Assembly (NCBI GenBank): GCA_900539765.1
Contig: UQDF01000028.1
Span: 1-26,673 of the forward strand
From: an uncultured Porphyromonas sp.
Lineage (GTDB): Bacteria; Bacteroidota; Bacteroidia; Bacteroidales; Porphyromonadaceae
Direction: 5' to 3'
DNA length: 26,673 nt
Shown here: positions 15,359 to 22,725 of the stretch, in pieces
How the letters are laid out: every line of letters starts with the position of its first letter
Position numbering within the stretch: the stretch's first letter is position 1
Notes under the pieces: model-generated
Database searches by the model: none
Told to the model about the DNA's origin: nothing
The model's input: the letters and a program-made list of their open reading frames with translations, nothing else
Made by a program: the position numbers and the translations under genes

Positions 15359-15848
15359 TAGCAAGGCTCCTTACCGCATTCTCTTCGTCTGTCTAGGCAA
15401 CATCTGTCGCTCCCCTCTCGCTGAGGCTATCATGCGGCAACTCCTAGCCGAAGACTCCGCTAGTTCGTCTCAGATCGAGGTAGACTCGGCTGGCATAGGA
15501 GGCTGGCATCAGGGAGAGCTAGCAGACCCGCGTATGCGTGCCCATGCAGCACGCCGTGGCATCGAGATAACGCATCGTGCTAGGCAAGTGACGGATGGAG
15601 ACTTTGAGACCTTTGACCTAATCATCGCTATGGACGATGGCAACTATGAGGCACTGCGCGAACTGGCTCCGACGCTAGAGCAGCAGGAGAAGGTCGTGCG
15701 TATGGCTGACTACCTTGAGCAGATGCCGTGGGATCACATCCCCGATCCATACTACGGAGGAGCATCGGGCTTTGAGCTCGTCCTGGATCTACTCACTGAG
15801 GGGTGTACCAATCTATACCGCCGCTGCAAGGTGCAGAGCGATAAGTAA
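15336..15848 (+). CDS. Low-molecular-weight protein-tyrosine phosphatase
   Basis: The product (170 residues) carries the LMW-PTP signature FVCLGNICRSPLAEA close to the N terminus, with nucleophile C19 and R25 of the CX5R loop. The general-acid loop DPYYGG has D137. These residues are the full catalytic set, so an active phosphatase is expected. In bacteria such enzymes often control exopolysaccharide synthesis by acting on tyrosine kinases, but no kinase or export gene is in this window. Two adjacent ATGs at 15336 and 15339 are both plausible; either overlaps plsC by about 20 nt. A longer frame from 15261 would add 25 residues unlike any phosphatase N terminus. Confidence 0.92.
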   Translation: MMAPSNSSSKAPYRILFVCLGNICRSPLAEAIMRQLLAEDSASSSQIEVDSAGIGGWHQGELADPRMRAHAARRGIEITHRARQVTDGDFETFDLIIAMDDGNYEALRELAPTLEQQEKVVRMADYLEQMPWDHIPDPYYGGASGFELVLDLLTEGCTNLYRRCKVQSDK

Positions 15849-15869
15849 GCGGGGGAACACTACTTTTCG

Positions 15870-15877
15870 TACTTTTG
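15870..15877 (+). promoter_or_regulatory. Candidate -7 element of the EptA-like gene pair
   Basis: TACTTTTG fits TAnnTTTG and lies 45 nt before the ATG at 15923. A possible TTG start at 15875 in the same frame would sit inside this box, which argues for the ATG at 15923. Confidence 0.5.
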
Positions 15878-15922
15878 CGCTGGACTTATTACGACCTTGT
15901 TAACGAGCAATCTTTTATTCCG

Positions 15923-17686
15923 ATGTTTCCTAAGATAAAAAGGCTTCTCTCCATCTGTGGTGGCTATCTCAAGGAGTTGTGGGGGCGTATGTGTGGTATG
16001 CCTACCCTCTTTGCTTTCCTGACACTCCTACAAGTGCTTATGGGGAGCTTAATGATACTGCACCTTCGCATGGAGATGCCTCTGCTCCTTTGGCTGGGAG
16101 GCTATATCGCCAGCACTGCGATACTGATGACGCTCCCCGCCATACTGCCACAGCGGTGGTGGCGCATCGCTTGGACTAGCCTGATCGTACTGCTCTCGGC
16201 ACTACTATTTATATATGAGTACTATCTGCTCACGGAGTACGGCACGCTCCTGACGCAGACGGTCTTGCTACAGTACTATACGCCCTGTGCCGACGATGTG
16301 TGTCGCTCGCTACTACCATGGAGTATGCCGATGCACACGCTGCTAGAGGCCATCGGGTTGCTTTGTGGCATCAGCCTGGTGACCTGGTCAACCCGCAAGG
16401 GCTGGGGAGTACTCTTCATGCTACTGCTACTACTTATCTCTGGTATACCACACACTAGCAAGCTAAGCCCAATAGTGGCCGGAGGTATCTCCAATCATGA
16501 GGCTTACACACTCGCTCACGAGTACAATATGATGAGCCGCTATGTAGCGACAACGCTGGGAGTCTTTACCAATCAAAAGCGATACGACGAGATGGGGCAG
16601 AACTTATGGAAAAACACCCCGACCAACGTTCGCCTCATACCTCAGCGTCAGCCACACAATGTGGTGGTCATCATCGGCGAGTCCTTACGTCGCTTAGATA
16701 TGCACTGCTACGGCTATCCGCTAGAGAATACGCCACACCTAGACTCACTCGTTCAGGCTGGCTCACTCGTCCTTTATGATGACGTAGTCTGCCCACAGCC
16801 TAACACGCTCACCTCGCTACGACGTGTCCTCACCATACGAGGAGAGGACGAGCAAGCGCCTTGGGATGCCACGACGACACTCCCTATCACTTTCTCCTCT
16901 GCTGGCTACAAGACCTACTGGTGTAGCAATCAGGAGATGGCTGGAGACTGGATCGAGGAGGTGTCGCTCATAGCCTCTACGGCCGATAGCTCTTACTACA
17001 CCGATGGGAGTACCTCTGGAGCTTTGCACTGGAAGGCTGGACGAGTCAAGTATGACGAACTCATCCTCCCGCATCTGATCGATTATCGGCAGACCAGCTC
17101 ACCTAATGGGAGTCTCCTAGTCGTAGCTCATCTGATGGGAAGCCATGCCTCCTTTGTCGATAGATACCCCAACGACCGCTTTGGTCACTTTACGGCTAAG
17201 GATGTGAAGCAATTAGAGCCTCACCTCAGCGCAGGAGAAGCGCAAAACTCAGCTGAGTATATAAACTCGATCCTCTACAACGACTACATCGTCTCCGAGA
17301 TTATCCGTTACTACAGCCAAAGCTCCTCCATCGTGATCTACCTATCGGATCACGGTATCTCTCGCTATGACAATCCTAAGGCTCCTACTCAGGCAGCACA
17401 CGGAGTCTGCGAGAGCGCTCTGCAGATACCCTTTATGGTCTATATGTCCGATCAGTTCGCAGCAGAAAATCCCGACATCCTACTCGCCGTACAGCGTACT
17501 CGATACAAACCCTTCATGACCGATCTCTTCACCTCCTCACTTATGGGGCTTATGGGGATCGAGTCAAACTATACCATCCCCCGCTTACAGCTATGGAGCC
17601 TATCGTACGATGCGACCCGTCCTAGATGTATCAAGGGCTTTGGCTCGGAGGTAACCTTCTCACCTAAGCATCCAGATCAGCTATGA
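15923..17686 (+). CDS. EptA-like phosphoethanolamine transferase (sulfatase-fold), catalytically complete
   Basis: Members of this family move phosphoethanolamine from phosphatidylethanolamine onto lipid A or other envelope glycans on the periplasmic side of the inner membrane. The 587-residue protein has five hydrophobic segments in its first 180 residues, then a periplasmic alkaline-phosphatase-like domain. Catalytic features are present: IIGESLRRLDMHCYGY with metal ligand E253, PNTLTS with the nucleophile candidate T295 (or T297), HLMGSH with H403 and H408, and YLSDHG with D476 and H477. The start at 15923 is preferred because the frame further upstream runs into the promoter. Lipid A phosphoethanolamine is known in Porphyromonas. 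Whether this enzyme makes it is inference. The last 4 nt overlap its paralogue. Confidence 0.85.
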   Translation: MFPKIKRLLSICGGYLKELWGRMCGMPTLFAFLTLLQVLMGSLMILHLRMEMPLLLWLGGYIASTAILMTLPAILPQRWWRIAWTSLIVLLSALLFIYEYYLLTEYGTLLTQTVLLQYYTPCADDVCRSLLPWSMPMHTLLEAIGLLCGISLVTWSTRKGWGVLFMLLLLLISGIPHTSKLSPIVAGGISNHEAYTLAHEYNMMSRYVATTLGVFTNQKRYDEMGQNLWKNTPTNVRLIPQRQPHNVVVIIGESLRRLDMHCYGYPLENTPHLDSLVQAGSLVLYDDVVCPQPNTLTSLRRVLTIRGEDEQAPWDATTTLPITFSSAGYKTYWCSNQEMAGDWIEEVSLIASTADSSYYTDGSTSGALHWKAGRVKYDELILPHLIDYRQTSSPNGSLLVVAHLMGSHASFVDRYPNDRFGHFTAKDVKQLEPHLSAGEAQNSAEYINSILYNDYIVSEIIRYYSQSSSIVIYLSDHGISRYDNPKAPTQAAHGVCESALQIPFMVYMSDQFAAENPDILLAVQRTRYKPFMTDLFTSSLMGLMGIESNYTIPRLQLWSLSYDATRPRCIKGFGSEVTFSPKHPDQL

Positions 17687-19353
17687 AAAAAGCACTCTTA
17701 CACTACCTCCAGGGAGTCAAAGCAAGGGCTCCTCAGCTAGTATGGCTACTGATTGCGATGCTAGCGATCTTGACGCTCAATAACCTGGTCGTCAGAGGAC
17801 TGCTCTCTAGGAGTGCCACTTATCTATCTAGAGAAAATATCCCCCTCCTATGGGACACCCTCTGGATGGCTACGCTGCTATACCTCATCCCCACTCTGAT
17901 CCCCCATCGCATCACACGTAAGGTGGTTCTCATCATCGAGCTGGTACTCGTCAGTGCCATACATATTATGGATCTCTACCTCGTCAGTACCTATCAGATG
18001 CCTTACTGCGATGCAATCGCCATCCCAATCTTTGCGACCAATCCTGGAGAGGCTCACGGCTTCTTCAAGTCGCTACGACTGGAGATGCCCTTTATGCTCA
18101 TCGAGGGAGTCAAGCTACTACTGGCTATCTTCCTACCACTCGGCATCTCCTGGCTGATAGGTCGTGCTAGAAGAGCTAAGCAGCACCTCTCTCCCGAACG
18201 TATTACGCGCCTCAAGCGATACAGCTCTACGCTCCTCTTCGTAGTAGTTCTCGTCGGCGCACACATACTCGGTATCAACTATCTGCGTCAGACGCGTATC
18301 GCCGCCAGCGCAGGAGTCATAGAGTACAATGCGCACGCACCGATCGCTCGCCTTTACTTGAGCCATCGAGTGTTGCGTCACGATGCTAAGCGTTGTGCTC
18401 TAGACTATAGACCTCGACAAGCCACACCCCAAGAGGTAGTCGTAGATTCGCTTCTACCGCCACACAACGTCGTGCTGGTCCTTGCCGAAGACATCTATCC
18501 GCATCTGATGCACTGCTACAATCCTATCGTCAATGAGAATACACCAACCATAGACTCGCTCCTACAGACGGGCTCTCTCATCAAGCTCGATAGCGTCTAT
18601 AGTGCTTCGGACAATGCAGCTCTAGCTGCTGCCTGGACACTCTCCCTCTGTCCTAAGGATAGCCCTGAGAGTTGGGACACCTACCCTTCTATCTATAGTA
18701 TCTTTCGTGCAGCAGGCTACGACACCTATTGGCTAGACAACACTCCTCGCATAGCGCGTGGACTAGATGTCTACCCACAGCTAGCAGCCGACTGCAACGA
18801 CCACTTCTTTACCAATCTACGTGCGGACGATCAAGAGTGGACCAGCCGAATCCCCTACGATGATGCTGTCCTCAACCAACTCAAGCAGCTAGAAAGTCAG
18901 TCTCGTCTCACCACCATTCACCTTATGGGAGGACGCAGTAACATTTGGGAACGTATCCCCAAGAGGTTCTATAAGTACAATCGTTTGTCTGCAAAGATTG
19001 ACATAGATCTACCAGGCGATGCTCTAGATCACCTAGCTCAATACTACAACGTCGTCTGCTACCAGGACAGCCTACTCAAGCAGCTCATCGCACACTACCA
19101 AGAGACCCCCACGATACTTATCTATTGCAGTCCTGTAGGGGTCTATAGTGAGTGGCACCCCTACTCAGGCGATCAGGTGGCTCCCGAGACTAGAGGACAG
19201 GTGCCTTTGCTACTATACCTCTCCCCAGCTATGCAGCGCATCTCTCCCACCCTACGAGATCAGCTCCTACAGCTCAATGCTGAGCGACACAACCTCAGCG
19301 ACCTACCCCAGCTACTGATGCGACTCTCTGCAATTCGGGTTGCCCTCTCGTAG
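17683..19353 (+). CDS. Degenerate EptA-like paralogue, probable pseudoenzyme
   Basis: The 556-residue protein has the same plan as its upstream neighbour: five hydrophobic segments (about residues 18-40, 52-72, 80-100, 136-158, 178-200) and a sulfatase-fold domain. Landmarks align: VLVLAEDIYPHLMHCY against VVIIGESLRRLDMHCY, TPTIDSLLQTGSL against TPHLDSLVQAGSL, and HLMGGR against HLMGSH. The first metal ligand remains (E269), but the nucleophile Thr becomes A312, the His of GSH becomes R418, and the metal pair DH becomes P484-V485. The reading frame is full length with no stop or frameshift, so this is unlikely to be decay. A non-catalytic partner, scaffold or sensor role is inferred. The ATG overlaps the upstream TGA (ATGA), implying coupled translation. 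Confidence 0.8.
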   Translation: MKKALLHYLQGVKARAPQLVWLLIAMLAILTLNNLVVRGLLSRSATYLSRENIPLLWDTLWMATLLYLIPTLIPHRITRKVVLIIELVLVSAIHIMDLYLVSTYQMPYCDAIAIPIFATNPGEAHGFFKSLRLEMPFMLIEGVKLLLAIFLPLGISWLIGRARRAKQHLSPERITRLKRYSSTLLFVVVLVGAHILGINYLRQTRIAASAGVIEYNAHAPIARLYLSHRVLRHDAKRCALDYRPRQATPQEVVVDSLLPPHNVVLVLAEDIYPHLMHCYNPIVNENTPTIDSLLQTGSLIKLDSVYSASDNAALAAAWTLSLCPKDSPESWDTYPSIYSIFRAAGYDTYWLDNTPRIARGLDVYPQLAADCNDHFFTNLRADDQEWTSRIPYDDAVLNQLKQLESQSRLTTIHLMGGRSNIWERIPKRFYKYNRLSAKIDIDLPGDALDHLAQYYNVVCYQDSLLKQLIAHYQETPTILIYCSPVGVYSEWHPYSGDQVAPETRGQVPLLLYLSPAMQRISPTLRDQLLQLNAERHNLSDLPQLLMRLSAIRVALS

Positions 19354-19385
19354 CAAAGCTCCCTCCTTCTATCCACTTAACGCCC

Positions 19386-19426
19386 GCTACACGAATGAGA
19401 CTCGAGTCTCATAGGTGTGGCTTTTT
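19386..19426 (+). terminator. Intrinsic terminator after the EptA-like pair
   Basis: A perfect 18-bp palindrome ATGAGACTCGAGTCTCAT (19395-19412) is flanked by outer arms GCTACAC (19386-19392) and GTGTGGC (19415-19421), which also pair, with a small internal loop between. Five T residues follow at 19422-19426. Confidence 0.85.
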
Positions 19427-19427
19427 C

Positions 19428-19447
19428 AGTTTCTTACTTATGAAACT
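19428..19447 (+). other. Small AGTTTC/GAAACT hairpin
   Basis: AGTTTC (19428-19433) and GAAACT (19442-19447) form a 6-bp stem right after the terminator. A further GAAACT copy lies near 19484. The rest of 19448-19512 shows nothing I can name. Confidence 0.3.
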
Positions 19448-19512
19448 AAAACTCTCCTCACAGAGGCTGCTGAAACTTCCCTAGTTAAATTTTTCTTGGG
19501 CGGGGTCGTTCT

Positions 19513-19544
19513 GTTGCTCAGTCTTAAAACATTTTATACCTTTG
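19513..19544 (+). promoter_or_regulatory. Promoter of the small ORF / T9SS protease unit
   Basis: GTTG at 19513-19516 (three of four bases of TTTG) is followed after 20 bp by TACCTTTG at 19537-19544. Transcription would start near 19551, leaving about 185 nt before the protease gene but only about 20 nt before a GTG-started small ORF. Confidence 0.65.
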
Positions 19545-19569
19545 CTGGAAGTCTGAAAATCGATCGAAT

Positions 19570-19704
19570 GTGAAGATAATAGAGCCAAATCATACTATCA
19601 CACTAGGTGTGGATTACGAGTCTACCGCCACGAGCCACTATGCGGTCGCTAAAATGCACCATAACCACATCTTATCGAAGCCTCAGCAGATACTTGCCAC
19701 TTAA
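19570..19704 (+). CDS. Candidate small ORF, 44 codons, GTG start
   Basis: A frame of 44 codons starts with GTG at 19570 and ends with TAA at 19702-19704. It begins about 20 nt after the predicted transcription start and ends 31 nt before the protease gene. The predicted peptide begins MKIIEPNHTITLGVDYES and continues through a His-rich stretch, AKMHHNHILSKPQQILAT. The mixed, soluble composition looks protein-like, and no signal peptide or membrane segment is seen. I do not recognise it. It could be a real small protein, a leader peptide controlling the protease, or a remnant of a longer gene. An ATG at 19568 in another frame is followed at once by TGA. Confidence 0.4.
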   Translation: MKIIEPNHTITLGVDYESTATSHYAVAKMHHNHILSKPQQILAT

Positions 19705-19735
19705 ACAACCATAGATATAATACTAACGAAGAGTA

Positions 19736-22618
19736 ATGAATCACCTAACGAATCGACTGATCTTACTGATCCTCATTCCGCTATGCTTGCTCGCTGGAGC
19801 TAGCAGTGGTCTCGCACAGCAATCCTTCGGAGGCTCACCACAGCTTCTCGGAGAGGGTACGCTACGTACCGCAACCGCCAGCATATCGCTTGCTCCAGAC
19901 TTCAACCCTCAAGACCTCATGCGCAGAGAGACTTGGCACGAAGGAGAGCTACATCGCAGGACTTACAATGTCGGCAAGGTAGTCCCCTGCTCCATAGACT
20001 TCGTCACTGAGGCTGAGCTGATCAGTTCTGTAGCTGGCACTGATATCTATCGCCTAGAGATAGATATGGAGCAGAGTCCTGTAGGGCTAAACCTATACTA
20101 CTCCGACTTCTTTATCCCCCAGGGTGGACGGCTCTACATCTACACCCCAGGTGGAGAGCAACTCCTCGGAGCCTACACACACGAGACGCATCCTAAGCAT
20201 GGTGCTTTTGCCTCGGAGCCACTCAGTGGTAGCAAGCTGATACTAGACTACGAAGCTCCCCGTGGATCTGCAAGACCTTCTATCCAGATCAGTGGCGTAG
20301 GTTACCTCTACCGCTCTGTCATGCAGGCTAAAGTAGGGCATGGTATAGAGAGTGAAGACGCATCAGACCCAGCTAAGGATAAGTACTGCCAGATCAATGT
20401 CAACTGCCCCGAGGGTGATGAGTGGTATGAGCAGAAGAGTAGCTCGGTCATCTATATGCCTGTCTTTGCTGATGGCAACATAAGCTGGTGCTCGGGTAAT
20501 CTCGTTAACAATGCAAGGGGAGACTTCAAGCCTTATATCCTTACCGCAGCACACTGCTCGGGCGAAGAAGTTACGGACGACCCTGAGGTGGGAAAGTTCA
20601 ACGGAGGCTTTGGCATAGATCAGAGCAAGATGGATCAGTGGCTCTTTGGCTTCCACTATGAGAAGCCTCGCTGCAACAACAGTGACTATGGCTTTCAAAC
20701 CACAAAGACCCTCGCTGGCGCTACCATACGTACCTACACCTCCGTCTATGGTTACTCCGATGGTATGCTCCTAGAGCTCAATGATGAGATACCTCTCGAC
20801 TATCGTGTCTACTACTCTGGCTGGAATGCGACGGAGCAGACCTGGCAGACGGGAGCTGGCATCCATCACCCAGCAGGAGATGCGACCAAGATCGCCCTTT
20901 ACAATGGAGGTATGGGTCTCGGTCAGTGGATCGAAGGTGCTTCGTGGATGATTACTGCTATAGGTGGTCAGGATGATCACTTCAAGCTTATGTTTGACAA
21001 AGGCAATACAGAGGGAGGCTCCTCAGGCTCTCCACTATATAATGATGCGAAAGAGCAGATCGGTACCCTCACAGGCGGAAGAACAGCCCCATGCTCTCAA
21101 GACGGCTTCTATGGTCGCCTCAGCTCACACTTCAATAAGTACAGTGCCAAGGGTGATCTATACCATATGGATATGTTCCTCGATCCCGACAGTACAGGGG
21201 TACTTAAGGTGGCTGGTACATGGCGTGAGGGCTACGAGCCTTTTCTCCCCATACGAGAGCTACGTGGCAAGCTGGATCTGCAAGATCATCTCAAGGTAGA
21301 GCTCGAGTGGGACGCAGTACCCGCACACACGCAGGGCTACCCCATCAGCTATAAGATATATCGCAACGGTACGCCTCTGACAGAGCTGTCTGAAACAACC
21401 TACACAGACGAGCTCACACATAGTCTGACGAGCCAAGGCTCTGTCCACTATGCCATAGAGGCTCTCTACGATGTCGAGGGCAAGAAGATCTCTACCCCAG
21501 CAGCCTACCGCACGATCTATACCGGCAAGCTCGTTACAGAGGTAGATGCTACAGTACAAAAGGGTGAGACTGCTGGCGTATCACTCTCTTGGTCAGCTCC
21601 TGTCAATACACAGACTATCTCTAAGATTGCTGATAGAGAGAAGATGCATGCAGTGAAAGCATCCTCTAAGTTTGTAAGTCAACTGGCTTACTATGGATAC
21701 TCTGAGATGCGCTACTTTGACAAGTTCCGTCTAGGGCACTCACCCTTTGACAAGCCTCTCTATGTACACCAGATCAATGTCCTCCCAGTAGCCAGCGCCA
21801 ATGGCAAGCTACACTATCTCTACCTACGCCAAAAGCTTAATGAGAGCCGTGAATATGCTCAGTACTATAGAAGTCCCAAGGAGAAGGAAGTAACAGGAGC
21901 ACCTGAGTGGCTCTCGATACCTCTTAAGAAGCCCTTTAAGTTAAATATGGAGGAGAATCTCGAGGTAGGCTTTAAGATCCAGACGAGCTCTCCCCACGAT
22001 GTGTACATCGATACAAACTCCAAGGACAAGTACCTAGAAGTAGATGGAGGGCTTATCTCAGTCCTTGTGAACGGTATGTTTCAGGCACTACCTAACTTTA
22101 CAGACCAAGGCTATATGGCTATCGAGCTGGTCGTATCTGACAGTCCTACACTCAGCGGTGATACGATCCGTGAGACCCTCACTCGTGGTCCACTACCTGT
22201 CCCCTTCCCAGAGGTCAAGGGCTATGCCATCTATCGCAACGATGAGAAGGTCGGAGAGACTGACCCATCCATCCTTTCGTACCAAGACAACGAGGGCAAG
22301 GAGGGTGACAACTACCGCATCGTAGTACTATACGATGCTCCCAAGCAACTATCTATCGATCAGAGCCTGGCAGAGAGCAAGAAACCTCATCTCTACCCAT
22401 CGGTCATCAGCGACATGGCTACCCTGTCTGAAGCTGACGAAGCTCTATCGCTACAGCTCTACGATCTCTCAGGGCGCTGTCTCCTGACGCTACAAGGGGA
22501 AGCACTGCGTAGCTCTATCGATCTGACAGATCTACCAGAGGGTTCATACATCGCACTCATACGTACTGCGCAAGAGACCTTCACGCAGAGAGTTATGATT
22601 AAACGAAATCTATTCTAA
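19736..22618 (+). CDS. T9SS-exported trypsin-fold serine protease, lysyl-endopeptidase-like
   Basis: The 960-residue precursor has a signal peptide (cleavage near GLA-QQ, residue 27), a propeptide-like region to about residue 215, and a chymotrypsin-fold domain at about 220-480. The catalytic triad is H273 in LTAAHCSG, D342 in YSDGMLLEL, and S430 in GGSSGSPLY. Paired cysteines (NCPEG, SWCSG, HCSGEE, PRCNN, APCSQ) and the domain layout resemble lysyl endopeptidases. Lys specificity is not proven. A fibronectin-III-like stretch follows (about 500-600), then a jelly-roll-like middle region and more Fn3-like sequence. The last 80 residues are a type A sorting domain (LQLYDLSGRCLL, LPEGSYIALI, ending QRVMIKRNLF). 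It should cross the outer membrane by type IX secretion and stay on the surface or be released. Confidence 0.88.
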   Translation: MNHLTNRLILLILIPLCLLAGASSGLAQQSFGGSPQLLGEGTLRTATASISLAPDFNPQDLMRRETWHEGELHRRTYNVGKVVPCSIDFVTEAELISSVAGTDIYRLEIDMEQSPVGLNLYYSDFFIPQGGRLYIYTPGGEQLLGAYTHETHPKHGAFASEPLSGSKLILDYEAPRGSARPSIQISGVGYLYRSVMQAKVGHGIESEDASDPAKDKYCQINVNCPEGDEWYEQKSSSVIYMPVFADGNISWCSGNLVNNARGDFKPYILTAAHCSGEEVTDDPEVGKFNGGFGIDQSKMDQWLFGFHYEKPRCNNSDYGFQTTKTLAGATIRTYTSVYGYSDGMLLELNDEIPLDYRVYYSGWNATEQTWQTGAGIHHPAGDATKIALYNGGMGLGQWIEGASWMITAIGGQDDHFKLMFDKGNTEGGSSGSPLYNDAKEQIGTLTGGRTAPCSQDGFYGRLSSHFNKYSAKGDLYHMDMFLDPDSTGVLKVAGTWREGYEPFLPIRELRGKLDLQDHLKVELEWDAVPAHTQGYPISYKIYRNGTPLTELSETTYTDELTHSLTSQGSVHYAIEALYDVEGKKISTPAAYRTIYTGKLVTEVDATVQKGETAGVSLSWSAPVNTQTISKIADREKMHAVKASSKFVSQLAYYGYSEMRYFDKFRLGHSPFDKPLYVHQINVLPVASANGKLHYLYLRQKLNESREYAQYYRSPKEKEVTGAPEWLSIPLKKPFKLNMEENLEVGFKIQTSSPHDVYIDTNSKDKYLEVDGGLISVLVNGMFQALPNFTDQGYMAIELVVSDSPTLSGDTIRETLTRGPLPVPFPEVKGYAIYRNDEKVGETDPSILSYQDNEGKEGDNYRIVVLYDAPKQLSIDQSLAESKKPHLYPSVISDMATLSEADEALSLQLYDLSGRCLLTLQGEALRSSIDLTDLPEGSYIALIRTAQETFTQRVMIKRNLF

Positions 22619-22636
22619 ACACTCTAAGTAAGCAAA

Positions 22637-22687
22637 GGTTGCTGAGGGGAATCTAAAGAGTCTCCCAAGAGACCGCCCCTCAGCACC
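22637..22687 (+). other. Two-tier hairpin after the protease gene
   Basis: TGCTGAGGGG (22640-22649) pairs perfectly with CCCCTCAGCA (22676-22685). GG (22637-22638) and CC (22686-22687) extend the stem past a bulged T. Inside, GTCTC (22660-22664) pairs with GAGAC (22669-22673) around CCAA. No T-run follows, so this is not a standard terminator. It may stabilise the mRNA end or partly control readthrough into the next gene, for which no promoter is visible. Confidence 0.6.
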
Positions 22688-22725
22688 TAACTCAACAGAT
22701 TACAAACCCTAAACCAACAATTACC

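Noticed and set aside
15875..15922. TTG start for the first EptA-like protein
   Set aside because: The TTG is part of the -7 box; the ATG at 15923 precedes a normal membrane-protein N terminus.
17683..19353. Second EptA-like gene as a decaying pseudogene
   Set aside because: The frame is intact over 556 codons, with membrane segments and fold landmarks kept; only catalytic positions differ.
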